A stretch of DNA of 64,000 nucleotides from contig JAFQXE010000023.1 of NCBI GenBank assembly GCA_017407125.1, forward strand, positions 62,001 to 126,000, written 5' to 3'. The position numbers were made by a program, and so were the translations under genes. This document shows, piece after piece, positions 10,054 to 19,130 of the stretch. The notes beneath the pieces were generated by a model. The model saw only the letters and a program-made list of their open reading frames with translations, made no database searches and was not told where the DNA came from. Numbering within the stretch: the stretch's first letter is position 1; every line of letters begins with the position of its first letter. The stretch comes from Thermoguttaceae bacterium. Its GTDB lineage: Bacteria; Planctomycetota; Planctomycetia; Pirellulales; Thermoguttaceae.

Positions 10054-11796
10054 ATGCGTCGATTCCTTTGTTTATTGATTTTCGTTTTAATTGTCTGTCT
10101 GGTTCAGACTGTCGAGGCGCGCAAGCTGGCGCTGCTGGTTGGCGTGGACGATTACGATAACGTCCCGTCGCTCAAATGCTGCGTCAACGATATGAAAGCG
10201 CTCAATGCGGCGTTGATTAAAGTAGGTTTTAAGGAGAGCGATATAATTATTCTCACGACCGGCGGCGCGATTCGCGATATTCCGACCAAGGGGAAAATCG
10301 AACAAAAGGTTGCTGAAATCCTTTCTGCGGCGCAAGCTGGCGATATTGTTTTCTTTGCGTTTTCCGGGCATGGGGCGCGGGAAGGCAGAATGGATTATTT
10401 CTGCCCGCCGTTTGCCGATCCGAATAACCTTGATGGAACGTGCGTTTCTATCACGAAAGTAATGGACGACCTTTCCAAATGCCAAGCCAGATTCAAATGG
10501 ATGGTCGTAGACGCATGCCGCAACACTCCGAACTCTCGAGATGCAAAGGCTTTCCAGGTCATTCCCGCTCCGCCGCAGGGAATTGCTCTTTTCCAGAGCT
10601 GCGATAAAGGCGAAAAGAGTTACGAAGAAGATCGCGATGGGGGAAACGGGTATTTTACGAAAAACCTGGTAACTGCTTTGTCCGGAGAAGCGGACACAAA
10701 TCATGACGGCAAACTGACGCTGTTGGAAGTTTGCGCCTGGACGACGTCTCAAACTCAAGCGGACGTTGCAAAAGCGGAAAACAAAATCCAGCGGCCGTAT
10801 CTCAATCTTTCTGCGGCAGATTTCACTCTGTCCGAAGATATGAACGTCCCGAAGGCAAAAAAACTGGTAGAAGAGGCGCGAAAGGCGGTGGAGGACGAAA
10901 ATTACGAACTGGCGATTAAAAAATACGACGAAGCAATCGCTTTGTGTCCGAGATACAGTTCTATAAGACGTGAACGGAATATGGCGCAAAAACTCCTCAA
11001 ACGCCCGCCTGCCGGAGGTGGGAACCCTGCGCCTCAGCGTCCAGCTCAAGCGCCTACCGCCGCTCAGACGCCAACAGGATCGCCCAAAGCGGGCGAACGC
11101 AAAGTTGAAAAAGTTAACGGGGTGGAATTCGCATTTAGATGGTGTCCTTCGGGAACGTTCATAATGGGGTCGCCTATGTCAGAAGAAGGACGCTTTAGCA
11201 ACGAAACGCAACATCAAGTAACGCTGACCAAAGGTTTCTGGATGATGGAAACGGAAGTAACGCAAAAGCAGTGGAAAGCGGTTATGGGAAATCTTCCAGA
11301 TTGTGGCTTTAAGGGAGACGATCTTCCTGTAGAACGAGTATCATGGAACGACTGCCAGGAATTCTGCAAGAAGTGTAAAAAGCTTGGCTTGTCAGTGCAA
11401 CTTCCGACAGAAGCGCAATGGGAATACGCTTGTCGATCGGGAACAACAGGAGCGTATGCAGGGAATCTGGACGAGATGGCGTGGTATAACGAATTTTCTA
11501 ATAAAGGAAGTACTCATCCTGTTGGAACGAAGAAGCCCAACGCGTGGGGCTTGTACGACATGCACGGGAACGTGTGGGAATGGTGCGCTGATTATTGGAA
11601 TAAAGATTATCCAAACGGGATTGTAACAGACCCGACTGGTCCTTCGAATGGCTCCTACCGCGTTTTCCGCGGCGGCGGCTGGAGCATCTACGCCCAGCTC
11701 TGCCGGTCGGCGCGCCGCAGCTGCGACGATCCCGACTGTCGGGGCGACTACTTGGGCTTTCGTTGCGTTAGGTCAATAACCCGTCCGGAAAATTAG
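10054..11796 (+). CDS. Secreted caspase-like protease fused to an FGE/C-lectin-fold domain
   Basis: Residues 1-22 are a signal peptide. A peptidase C14 (caspase/metacaspase) domain spans about 24-260, with the dyad His106 in FSGHGAR and Cys155 in VDACRN. An EF-hand-like loop, DTNHDGKLTLLE, sits at 214-225, so calcium control is possible. A short helical stretch (265-315) resembles a single TPR, then comes a Pro/Ala linker (318-346). Residues 350-573 are a formylglycine-generating-enzyme/SUMF1-type domain (FIMGSP, PTEAQWEYACR, GLYDMHGNVWEWC, GFRCV). Such domains adopt a C-type-lectin fold and often bind ligands rather than act as enzymes. The last 35 residues look like a diversified region (see the feature at 11659). 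Substrate and partners are unknown. The domain order is seen directly; a role as a recognition-triggered protease is inference. Confidence 0.9.
   Translation: MRRFLCLLIFVLIVCLVQTVEARKLALLVGVDDYDNVPSLKCCVNDMKALNAALIKVGFKESDIIILTTGGAIRDIPTKGKIEQKVAEILSAAQAGDIVFFAFSGHGAREGRMDYFCPPFADPNNLDGTCVSITKVMDDLSKCQARFKWMVVDACRNTPNSRDAKAFQVIPAPPQGIALFQSCDKGEKSYEEDRDGGNGYFTKNLVTALSGEADTNHDGKLTLLEVCAWTTSQTQADVAKAENKIQRPYLNLSAADFTLSEDMNVPKAKKLVEEARKAVEDENYELAIKKYDEAIALCPRYSSIRRERNMAQKLLKRPPAGGGNPAPQRPAQAPTAAQTPTGSPKAGERKVEKVNGVEFAFRWCPSGTFIMGSPMSEEGRFSNETQHQVTLTKGFWMMETEVTQKQWKAVMGNLPDCGFKGDDLPVERVSWNDCQEFCKKCKKLGLSVQLPTEAQWEYACRSGTTGAYAGNLDEMAWYNEFSNKGSTHPVGTKKPNAWGLYDMHGNVWEWCADYWNKDYPNGIVTDPTGPSNGSYRVFRGGGWSIYAQLCRSARRSCDDPDCRGDYLGFRCVRSITRPEN
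11659..11763 (+). other. Candidate DGR variable region at the 3' end of the caspase-FGE gene
   Basis: Residues 536-570 run from RVFRGGGW to LGFR, the usual place and framework for the variable repeat of a diversity-generating retroelement. The exchangeable positions (544-546, 549, 554, 556-559, 562, 564-566) use AGC, ATC, TAC, CTC, CGC, AGC, TGC, GAC, GAT, TGT, GGC, GAC and TAC. Every one is an NNY codon that can be derived from AAY by changing adenines only. Adenine is scarce (11 of 110 bases in 11651-11760, against 17 of 60 in 11581-11640). No template repeat or reverse transcriptase was found in the window. Confidence 0.6.
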
Positions 11797-11832
11797 CGCA
11801 TGTGTCGCGACCGCAGTCGAAACGCTTAGGCG

Positions 11833-12172
11833 AGCCACGGGTGTAAACCCGTGGGTATATGATCGAAAATCAACGTATTAACAATAGCCGTTTAGAGATG
11901 GCCCGGGAACTGACGTTCCCGGCTCGCCTTTTGTTCCCGGGCGCAGCGCAGGCAAGGTTAGACGCGAATCGAATTTTTTCGAAAAAATTTTTAACGATAG
12001 TGTGACATTTCGGAGCGCGAGAGCGCAGTTCTCGCTTTTATAAGCGAGCGATAGCTCGCGTTTTTTTAGCGGCTGATACAGCCGCGATCCGGTAGTTCTA
12101 ACTTTCTTGGCGGTGAACGACGTTTTTCGTTCTTCTCGATGTTTTCCGAAAAAGCGGGAGCTTTGCTCCCGC
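11833..12172. repeat. Cluster of short perfect palindromes
   Basis: This gene-free stretch contains, in order, GCCACGGGTGTAAACCCGTGG, CCGGGAACTGACGTTCCCGG, GCGAGCGATAGCTCGC, GCGGCTGATACAGCCGC and GCGGGAGCTTTGCTCCCGC. They share a design: a 6-8 base GC-rich stem around a 3-5 base loop. One or more could terminate the flanking convergent genes, but only the hairpin near 12045-12068 has a T-run. Confidence 0.65.
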
Positions 12173-12184
12173 ACTCCGACAGCG

Positions 12185-12646
12185 TCAGCTTTGTTCTGTC
12201 TTAAGAATGGCGTCCAGACCTTTGACGAATTCCTGAACGTCTTGGAACTGTCGGTAGACGCTGGCGAATCGAATATAAGCAATCTCGTCGACGGCGCGGA
12301 GCTGTTCCATAACCGCTTCGCCGAGGAATCGGGAATCGACCTCCGCGTCGAACTTGCTTTCTACAAGCGATTCGATTCGGGCGACCATCTCGTCAATCTG
12401 CTCGGCGGAGATGGGACGTTTCCAGCAGGCTTTTTCGATGCCGGAACGCAGCTTGGCTCGGTCATACGGAACGCGAACGCCGTCGCGTTTGACAACCTTC
12501 AGGGCGTTTTTTTCTACGCTCTCGTACGTCGTAAACCGACGGTTGCAGGACAGGCACAGCCGACGCCGACGAATCGCGGCTCCGTCCTGAGCAGTGCGGG
12601 AATCGATTACTTTGTCGTTGTCTTCGCGGCAAAAAGGGCATCTCAT
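12185..12646 (-). CDS. nrdR: Transcriptional repressor NrdR
   Basis: NrdR represses ribonucleotide reductase genes by binding NrdR boxes in response to ATP/dATP. The 153-aa length is standard. The N-terminal zinc ribbon has Cys3, Cys6, Cys31 and Cys34 (CPFC and CLSC) followed by the conserved RRFTTYE, and an ATP-cone domain follows from about residue 48 (VVKRDGVRVPYDRAKL). No ribonucleotide reductase gene is nearby. It is bounded by the palindrome cluster on one side and GGGAGTA heptamers on the other. Confidence 0.96.
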   Translation of the reverse strand: MRCPFCREDNDKVIDSRTAQDGAAIRRRRLCLSCNRRFTTYESVEKNALKVVKRDGVRVPYDRAKLRSGIEKACWKRPISAEQIDEMVARIESLVESKFDAEVDSRFLGEAVMEQLRAVDEIAYIRFASVYRQFQDVQEFVKGLDAILKTEQS

Positions 12647-12651
12647 GATAA

Positions 12652-12765
12652 TTAGGGAGTAGGGAGTAGGGAGTGGGGAGCAGAGAACAGGGAGTGGGGG
12701 GATTATGAATTCGCCGAAGGCGAAGACTATTCCCTATTCCCCATTCCCTATTCCCTCAATTTCTT
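12652..12765. repeat. GGGAGTA heptamer inverted-arm element
   Basis: Units of GGGAGTA and variants at 12655-12700 face TCCCTATTCCCCAT-type units at 12728-12760 in inverted orientation, around a core carrying AATTCGCCGAAGGCGAA. The arms could form a long imperfect hairpin. TAG recurs every seven bases and so falls in all three frames. Confidence 0.75.
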
Positions 12766-12784
12766 CTACACGCTCTATTCTATA

Positions 12785-13378
12785 TCATTCTTCAAACTTT
12801 TGCAATAGGGGCTTCTCATTTTGATTTTCCGGCAAAGACCAAATTCCTCGACGGTTCTCGATTGCTTCTTTCTGGGCTTTGTACAGACGTCTTTTTATGG
12901 ACATGGAATAGTTAAACGTCATAATTGCTTTCGCCAACCCGGCGCGGACGAGTTCTTCGTTGAGAAAGACAGCGTCTGCGCCGTCGGATTCCCCTAAATA
13001 AACAAACGCCAGATTGCGGCCATATTTGTCGAACCGGTCGCAGTCCAGACGAATAAAAACACGATTTCCGTTTTGAGCGATAGCCTGTTTGGTAAACGCT
13101 GTTGCTTCCGGACCGAAGGGTTCCACTTCCGAATGCGGCTTGACCGTTTCCGGCGTATCAACGCCCATAAGTCTGATGCGAATTCCATTGGCAAGCAAAA
13201 GCGTGTCGCCGTCGACAACACGCTCTACATCGTAAACGCCTTCTGTGAGATAAGGCTCATTTTTCGGAAGGGAAAATTGCTTATACAGATAACTGGCAAT
13301 CATAACCAGCGCCACGAACAAACATATCCATGGGTACATGTTTCTGAGTTTTCTGCCAATTCTGTAAAAAATTTCCAT
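12785..13378 (-). CDS. Membrane-anchored thermonuclease (SNase) family nuclease
   Basis: A staphylococcal-nuclease-fold protein, probably a calcium-dependent nuclease facing the periplasm. Residues 15-31 form one N-terminal membrane segment. The OB-fold domain starts near residue 48 (YDVERVVDGDT) and shows the catalytic pattern IRIRLMGVDTPE (Arg69, Asp74, Glu77) and a later DKYGRNLAFVYL supplying the second Arg. The C-terminal ENRRGIWS is also typical of the family. At 197 aa it has the usual size for an anchored SNase protein. Substrate is unknown: it may be nutritional or a repair function. Confidence 0.9.
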   Translation of the reverse strand: MEIFYRIGRKLRNMYPWICLFVALVMIASYLYKQFSLPKNEPYLTEGVYDVERVVDGDTLLLANGIRIRLMGVDTPETVKPHSEVEPFGPEATAFTKQAIAQNGNRVFIRLDCDRFDKYGRNLAFVYLGESDGADAVFLNEELVRAGLAKAIMTFNYSMSIKRRLYKAQKEAIENRRGIWSLPENQNEKPLLQKFEE

Positions 13379-13571
13379 ATTTTTATAAATTCCCCTTTGT
13401 GTTGTTTGACTACTTTGCCCAATTTGTTTTTTGTCGTTAAATAGTCCAACGATATTTGACGATTATAACGATTAAAAGGATTATATGGGTTATATGGATT
13501 AAATATAACCCGATACGGATAAATAATCAATAGGAAACGGATACCGAGAAGCGCGAAAGCGTTAAGAAATC

Positions 13572-15032
13572 ATGAAAAGCGTCATTATCTTTAAACGGAA
13601 ATGGATTGCAGCAATTGTTTTTTGCACATTAACCGTATTGTTTGTCGTTCCAACGTACGCTCAGGACGTCCCGAGTTCGATTGTAACTCCGGATCAAATT
13701 GTCGAATCTGCACAGACGCCGTCAGGATATTCCATTTCTCCTGACCAATGGAACGCTCTCAATAAACGTCTGGAATCGCTGGAATCCCAGCTCAAAGACG
13801 AAAAAGCAAAAGCCGCTAAAAAGAAAGAAGACGACGCTAAAAAACCGTCGGTTAAAGTTTCCGGTCGTCTTCAGTACGAGGCAGATTTCTTCGACCAGAA
13901 CGAGGCGTCCAAAGCTCGCGCTGGCAACATGCGAAACGGTACGGATCTTCGTCGTGCCTGGATTGGCGTTGCCGGTTCGTACAAGCAGTTTGTTTACAAG
14001 TGCAATTTTGACCTGGCTCCGCAGAATCTGGCGTTCAAAGACGTTTATCTCGGAATCAAAGAATTGCCGTGGCTGGGCGATATGAGAATCGGATATTTCA
14101 AGGAACCCTCCGGCGTCGAACAGCTTACTGGAGTTCATCAGATGTGGTTTAACGACCGTCCGTTGAGCATGTCCGGCATCAGCTCCTATATGCAAAACCG
14201 CGCTCTGGGCATCGAATTCAGCAACGGATCCCGCGTAGAGGATTTTCTCTGGACAGTCGGATTCTTCCAGAACTGCTCAGACACCATTCACAAACACTAC
14301 GACGACGGATACGATCCAGGCGACACCCGTTCTGGAGAAGGCGTTACCGCTCGATTTGTCAAAATCCTGCAATACTGCCCGGAAATTGGTCGAGTTTTCC
14401 ACGTTGGCGCCTCGTTTACCTATAAATCCTGGAATCCTGGGGAAAGTATGAACTGGGGAACTCGAGCGGAAAACGATCTGGGACGCAAGTGCATCGAGAC
14501 TGGAGCTTTCGTCGGAACGACGGATACGTATATGGTTTCTCCAGAACTGGTATTCACCAACAATTCCTTCGCGGTTATTGCTGAATACAACTATATCAGA
14601 CTGAAGAACTCGGACGCGGCTATTGGCGATATGAATATTCACGGCGGACACGTTTCTCTCAGTTACATGCTTACCGGCGAACATTACAATTACCAGAAAT
14701 CGACAGGAACTTTGACGTTTATCAAACCGAACGTCGATTTTGTCCGCCGCTGTGAAAACGGCATGTTCGAGTCTGGATGCGGCGCATGGCAGCTGCTGTA
14801 CCGATTCAGCTGGATCGATTACCGACAAATGCCGCTTCTGGCAGGCGCCGACGGAGAAAAGTCTAAAGTCGGTATCGCTTATGACCATACCTTTGGTTTG
14901 AACTGGCAAATGAGTCAGACGTTCCGCGTTGTGTTCAACTACATTCTCTCAAACGACGAATACAAGTACGGCGCGCTTAACAAGTCTGGAAACGTCAGCG
15001 TCTTCACGACGTCCGTTCAGATGTACTTCTAA
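13572..15032 (+). CDS. OprO/OprP-family outer-membrane porin
   Basis: A beta-barrel porin of the phosphate-selective OprO/OprP type. A signal peptide ends near residue 30 (VVPTYAQD). A short Lys/Glu-rich coiled coil (about 60-92) precedes the barrel, which opens with VKVSGRLQYEADFF. The stretch GTDLRRAWIGVAGSYKQF and the later KDVYLGIKELP and MRIGYFKEPSGVE are typical of this family. The protein ends in a C-terminal Phe (SVQMYF), as expected for BAM-assembled barrels. Phosphate specificity cannot be inferred from sequence alone. A hairpin terminator follows. Confidence 0.9.
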   Translation: MKSVIIFKRKWIAAIVFCTLTVLFVVPTYAQDVPSSIVTPDQIVESAQTPSGYSISPDQWNALNKRLESLESQLKDEKAKAAKKKEDDAKKPSVKVSGRLQYEADFFDQNEASKARAGNMRNGTDLRRAWIGVAGSYKQFVYKCNFDLAPQNLAFKDVYLGIKELPWLGDMRIGYFKEPSGVEQLTGVHQMWFNDRPLSMSGISSYMQNRALGIEFSNGSRVEDFLWTVGFFQNCSDTIHKHYDDGYDPGDTRSGEGVTARFVKILQYCPEIGRVFHVGASFTYKSWNPGESMNWGTRAENDLGRKCIETGAFVGTTDTYMVSPELVFTNNSFAVIAEYNYIRLKNSDAAIGDMNIHGGHVSLSYMLTGEHYNYQKSTGTLTFIKPNVDFVRRCENGMFESGCGAWQLLYRFSWIDYRQMPLLAGADGEKSKVGIAYDHTFGLNWQMSQTFRVVFNYILSNDEYKYGALNKSGNVSVFTTSVQMYF

Positions 15033-15042
15033 AAAGAAAAAA

Positions 15043-15088
15043 GGGAACAGAACTCCGTCTCCGGCGAATTAAAAATTCTGTTCCCTAT
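15043..15088 (+). terminator. Hairpin terminator after the porin gene
   Basis: GGGAACAGAA at 15043-15052 pairs with TTCTGTTCCC at 15076-15085, 11 bases past the stop. The T-run after it is short, so strength is uncertain. Confidence 0.6.
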
Positions 15089-15236
15089 TTCCTGACCCTC
15101 TCCCCTTGATTTATTCAGACTGGATTATATAATACGGCAAGTGGTCAGTTTTGAGTGGCAGGCGCCCCTGATTCAAGCTGCGCGCCCAATAACTGACAAC
15201 CAACCGGTTCCCAAAATCTAATGGAAAGGAATAATC

Positions 15237-15626
15237 ATGTCTGAAAATGACGTCAAACCGAATTTTGCCAAAGGAGACGGACTGATTCCGGTAATCGCTC
15301 AAGATTACGAATCCGGCGTCGTGCTCATGTTGGCTTATATGAACGAAGAAAGCTACAACGAAACGCTCAAAACCGGGCGCGCCGTTTATTTTAGCCGATC
15401 CCGTCAAAAGCTGTGGCGCAAAGGCGAAGAAAGCGGAAACGTTCAGTGGGTTAAAGAAATATTTATCGACTGCGACGAGGACACGATTCTGCTCAAAGTT
15501 GACCAGGTCGGCAAAGCCGCCTGCCATGAAGGCTATCAGAGCTGTTTCTTCCGAAAGGTTACGCCGGACGGCGTGGAAATCGTCGGAGAGCGCGTTTTCG
15601 ACCCGAAAGAAGTTTATAAAAAGTAG
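15237..15626 (+). CDS. hisI: Phosphoribosyl-AMP cyclohydrolase
   Basis: Opens the ring of phosphoribosyl-AMP, the third step of histidine synthesis. The 129-aa single-domain protein has the conserved [37 protein letters not shown] and the metal-binding Asp cluster [12 protein letters not shown], followed by [11 protein letters not shown]. It lacks the HisE domain found in HisIE fusions. The start ATG follows a GGAAAGGA ribosome binding site. hisG follows after a repeat-filled spacer of about 90 bases. Confidence 0.97.
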   Translation: MSENDVKPNFAKGDGLIPVIAQDYESGVVLMLAYMNEESYNETLKTGRAVYFSRSRQKLWRKGEESGNVQWVKEIFIDCDEDTILLKVDQVGKAACHEGYQSCFFRKVTPDGVEIVGERVFDPKEVYKK

Positions 15627-15630
15627 CTTT

Positions 15631-15700
15631 TAGCCATTAGCCTCTAGCTACTAGCTTTAGGCTAACAGCTAGAAGCTAGCAGCTTATAGCTAAATTAACA
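15631..15700. repeat. Short AGCT-heptamer hairpin between hisI and hisG
   Basis: Left-arm units (TTAGCCA, TTAGCCT, CTAGCTA, CTAGCTT) meet right-arm units (CAGCTAG, AAGCTAG, CAGCTTA) with almost no core. It is a minimal family C element inside a likely operon. Confidence 0.75.
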
Positions 15701-15717
15701 ACTAACTACATACCACC

Positions 15718-16593
15718 ATGACCAATAAACTCAGACTTGGAATTCCCGCCGGCAGTCTTCAAGAGGCTACAGCGGAACTGTTTCGTAAAGCTGGCTGGAA
15801 GATCACGTTCCAGTCTCGCAGCTATTTTCCCGATATTGACGACCCGGAAATTGAATGTTTGCTCATTCGAGCGCAGGAAATGGCTCGATATGTCGACGCC
15901 GGCATTTTGGACGCTGGCTTGACCGGTTTCGACTGGATTTGCGAAACTCACGCCGACGTTGAGGAAGTTGCTGAATTGCAGTTCTCCAAAGTCAGCCGCC
16001 GCCCGGTTCGCTGGGTTCTGTGCGTTCCGGAAGATTCCCCGTATCAAACCGTTAAAGACCTCGAAGGCAAACGCATTGCTACGGAAGCCGTCGGGCTGAC
16101 GAAGAGTTATCTGGAGAAAAACGGCGTCAACGCTCTGGTTGAATATTCCTGGGGCGCGACGGAAGTCAAGGCTCCGACGCTGGTAGACGCGATTGTCGAA
16201 ATCACCGAAACGGGCAGCTCTTTGCGAGCCAATAAACTTCGCATTATTGACACGATTCTGCAAAGCACCACCCGGTTTATCGCCAACCACAACTCCTACA
16301 AAGACGAATGGAAGAAAGCCAAAATTGACGACATCGCCATGATGCTTAAGGGAGCTATGGCGGCGGAAGGACGCGTCTATTTGACGATGAACGTCCCGCG
16401 CGAAGCTCTGCAAACCGTGCTGAATATTCTGCCGGCTTTGAAAAATCCGACTGTCAGTTCGCTGGCAGACGATTCCTGGGTTGCGGTCAATACGATTGTT
16501 GGCGAACGGGAAGTTCGAGATCTGGTTCCGCCGCTGAAAAAAGCCGGCGCGACAGGGCTTGTTGAAATCGCTATCAACAAGATTATTGACTAA
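15718..16593 (+). CDS. hisG: ATP phosphoribosyltransferase, long form
   Basis: Catalyses the first, committed step of histidine synthesis (ATP plus PRPP). At 291 aa it is the long HisG type, which has its own C-terminal regulatory domain (about 215-288: [17 protein letters not shown]) and needs no HisZ partner. The N-terminal [14 protein letters not shown] and the PRPP-binding region near 160 ([15 protein letters not shown]) are conserved. The C-terminal domain normally mediates histidine feedback inhibition. It lies downstream of hisI; the other his genes are not in this window. Confidence 0.96.
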   Translation: MTNKLRLGIPAGSLQEATAELFRKAGWKITFQSRSYFPDIDDPEIECLLIRAQEMARYVDAGILDAGLTGFDWICETHADVEEVAELQFSKVSRRPVRWVLCVPEDSPYQTVKDLEGKRIATEAVGLTKSYLEKNGVNALVEYSWGATEVKAPTLVDAIVEITETGSSLRANKLRIIDTILQSTTRFIANHNSYKDEWKKAKIDDIAMMLKGAMAAEGRVYLTMNVPREALQTVLNILPALKNPTVSSLADDSWVAVNTIVGEREVRDLVPPLKKAGATGLVEIAINKIID

Positions 16594-16682
16594 AAGGAAA
16601 AAATGTTAGATGCGAGGCGGCGAGAAGAACCAAACGTATAAATCATTCTCGCTCCTCGCGACACGCTACTGACAACGATTCC

Positions 16683-18383
16683 ATGGAACAGTTCAGCAAC
16701 ATTACAGAACAGGCAATTCGCGATCGAGTCGGCGCCGCCGCGTTGGCGGAAGGGTATCAGTACATGTATACCGGGGCGCTGACCGGGCTTGAACTCAACG
16801 GGTCTATTCTTAAAGCCAGCTGCAAGGGCAGAGCGAACAAGATTTATCGAGTTCAGGCTCAGCTTGGCGACGGCGAGATTATCGAGGCGGGCTGCACGTG
16901 TCCAGACGGTTTGAACGGCCGCTGCCGTCACGTTGCCGCTCTGGTTTTGACGTGGCTCAACCGCGGAGAAAACTTTCAGCGCGGGCAGTCTGTAAAAGAA
17001 ATCATTGAAACGCTGTCACGCGCAGAACTGGAAGAAATTCTGTTACAAATCGTTCAGCGGCGTCCGGACGCAAAAACCTTTGTGGAACGCAGCGCCCCGC
17101 AAACGGTCGATAAAAGAGAAACTCTCAAAGAAAAAGACTATCGCACCATCGTTGAAGCGGCTCTGGTCTCGGAAGCGTCGAATAATTCCCTGTGGGAAAT
17201 TATCGATTCTCTTAAACTGCTGGGTGAAGACATGCTTCGTCAGCGTGAATGGAATACCGCTGTTGACATTTTCGTCAACATATACAAAGTCATTCGCGCT
17301 CGTCACGCAAAAAACGAATCCTCAGCGGCGGATGAAATCTGCCGGGACTGCGTTGAAGATTTAATGCGTCTCGCCGTTGGAACGCTGGAAGAACAGCGCG
17401 TCAAGCAGGTGGGAGACGTCTTTTTCCAGGAATTGTCTGACGCTATTGAATTTGACGGAACGCTGGACAAGGAAGTCATTCGCTGGATGTCGGAAATGCC
17501 GGAAGCGCACATCAATCGTTGGGCGGCTATGGCGTGGGACGCTCTCCATCGCTGTCAAAGCAAGCCCGCCCGACGTCTGTGGGGCATGGTTTGCCTTGTC
17601 TTTTACGGTTCTCGACTGGAAGACGAAACCCGGCTTAAACTGTATCGGGAAATCGGTTGGTTTGGAGAAATCGCCCAGCAGTTCGCGCTGGAGCACAAGT
17701 TTGACCAGATCGCCGTTTTTCTGGATTCCGCAGACGATTACGAAGCCCTTATCGCTGTCGAACGCTTGATGAAAATGGGGTTTCCGAAGCAGGCGTTCGC
17801 GCTGGTTGAAAAGCGGCTGGAAACAAAACCGTCCGACGTCCTGAAGGAATGGCTCAACGGACATCAGGTTCAAATCAAGGCGGATCAGGAAGCCATCGAG
17901 CTGGCGCAGAGAATGTTTGCGCTTCGTCCGGATATAGAATCGTATCATCGTCTGCGAAGCGAAAGCATGCGCGCCGGCATTTGGGAAGAAACTCAAGATC
18001 AGTGTCTGCTCAAACTCAAACAGTCGCAGCAGTACGAGCTTCTGATGGATATTTTCCTGGAAGACTGGGATTTGGAACGCGCTGTTTTCCTCTGGCAGGA
18101 AGACCCGACCAAAATCAGCCGACAGCAAAGCATTCAGCTGGCTCAGCTGGCAGAAGGTTCTCAGCCGATTACCGCTATTAAAATTTATCAGGAATTGCTC
18201 GAAACGCAGCTGCAATCCTTGGTCGAAGCCAAGATTTCTTCCGCCTCCGCTGCCGGAGAAGCAATTCAAAAAGAAATCGAAATGCTCGTTTCTCGCCTCA
18301 AGACGCTCATTACCCGCGTTTACGGCGCCGAGGCTTGGACAGAATACCTCGCCAGCCTGAGAAACCGAGATTTGCGTATATAA
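16683..18383 (+). CDS. SWIM zinc-finger protein with helical-repeat C-terminus
   Basis: The SWIM motif (CxCx7CxH) is complete at Cys71, Cys73, Cys81 and His83 (GCTCPDGLNGRCRHVAAL). SWIM domains bind nucleic acid or protein. The remaining 480 residues look alpha-helical and repeat-like (EWNTAVDIF, QYELLMDIFLEDWDLERAV), similar to TPR-like scaffolds in other bacterial SWIM proteins. No ATPase or helicase motif is visible. SWIM proteins often neighbour SNF2 helicases or MoxR/VWA genes, but none is here. Function unknown. Confidence 0.85.
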   Translation: MEQFSNITEQAIRDRVGAAALAEGYQYMYTGALTGLELNGSILKASCKGRANKIYRVQAQLGDGEIIEAGCTCPDGLNGRCRHVAALVLTWLNRGENFQRGQSVKEIIETLSRAELEEILLQIVQRRPDAKTFVERSAPQTVDKRETLKEKDYRTIVEAALVSEASNNSLWEIIDSLKLLGEDMLRQREWNTAVDIFVNIYKVIRARHAKNESSAADEICRDCVEDLMRLAVGTLEEQRVKQVGDVFFQELSDAIEFDGTLDKEVIRWMSEMPEAHINRWAAMAWDALHRCQSKPARRLWGMVCLVFYGSRLEDETRLKLYREIGWFGEIAQQFALEHKFDQIAVFLDSADDYEALIAVERLMKMGFPKQAFALVEKRLETKPSDVLKEWLNGHQVQIKADQEAIELAQRMFALRPDIESYHRLRSESMRAGIWEETQDQCLLKLKQSQQYELLMDIFLEDWDLERAVFLWQEDPTKISRQQSIQLAQLAEGSQPITAIKIYQELLETQLQSLVEAKISSASAAGEAIQKEIEMLVSRLKTLITRVYGAEAWTEYLASLRNRDLRI

Positions 18384-18455
18384 AGATTTGAGTATGGCAA
18401 CTAAGTTGCCATTCCTCAATTCCTCACTCCTCATTCCTAACTCCTAACTATACAA

Positions 18456-19130
18456 TTGCGCCTCCCCATTTCCCCGCGTCTGCCGTTTAAATTCGCGCTT
18501 CAGTGCCATCGAAAAGCCAACTTGTGGAGTTCGGAAAAAGAACTCGCATGGCCTAAAATGGGCTTGGAGTTGGACGAGTCTTATGCGCTGCCGCAGTTCA
18601 ACGCCCTGGACGGGAAAGCGTCGCCGGTTGACGTCCGAATGGCGTGGGACGATTCCGGGCTGGGAATCTCGTTTGTTATAACGGGGAAAAAACACCCGCT
18701 GGACTGCCGCGTTCCCATGACGGACTCAGGGGATTACATTCTGCTTTGGCTGGACATGCGCGACATGCGTCAGGTGCACAGAGCAGGGCGCGCCTGTCAT
18801 GAATTTGCTCTCTATCCAACCGGCGGGGGGAGAAAGCTCAATGACCCCGCCGTCGTCCCGATTCCGATTCATTTGGCAAAAGAAAACCCTCGAAACATGG
18901 AATCGTCGTATTTCTTTGTTCGCAGCCAAATCACCGCGGACGGCTATTTGCTCGAATGCGTCTTTCCGGCGGAGTCCCTGACGGATTACCGCCCGGACGA
19001 CTACCCGACGTTGGGCATCGCCTGGAAAATTCAGGACAAAGACCTGGGAGAAATCACTCTGACCGCTCCCGAACCCGCCCCGTTCAGCTCAGACCCGTCT
19101 TTCTGGGAAACGCTGGAGTTGGTCGAGTAG
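18456..19130 (+). CDS. Hypothetical protein resembling CBM9/DOMON-like beta-sandwich
   Basis: A 224-aa protein starting at TTG and lacking a signal peptide. The order of motifs resembles carbohydrate-binding family 9-like sandwiches: an early ALPQFNALDG, then VDVRMAWDDSGLGISFVITGK, then the acidic SGDYILLWLDMRD, and a late DGYLLECVFPAESL. The family assignment is from pattern memory and is not firm. Heptamers of the CCTAACT type lie just upstream (18418-18450) and AATTAGC heptamers begin at its stop codon. Confidence 0.6.
   Translation: MRLPISPRLPFKFALQCHRKANLWSSEKELAWPKMGLELDESYALPQFNALDGKASPVDVRMAWDDSGLGISFVITGKKHPLDCRVPMTDSGDYILLWLDMRDMRQVHRAGRACHEFALYPTGGGRKLNDPAVVPIPIHLAKENPRNMESSYFFVRSQITADGYLLECVFPAESLTDYRPDDYPTLGIAWKIQDKDLGEITLTAPEPAPFSSDPSFWETLELVE

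Noticed and set aside
11764..12184. DGR template repeat or reverse transcriptase next to the caspase-FGE gene
   Set aside because: No adenine-rich copy of the variable region and no RT motif (such as YxDD) was seen here or elsewhere in the window. The DGR claim therefore needs a distant locus.
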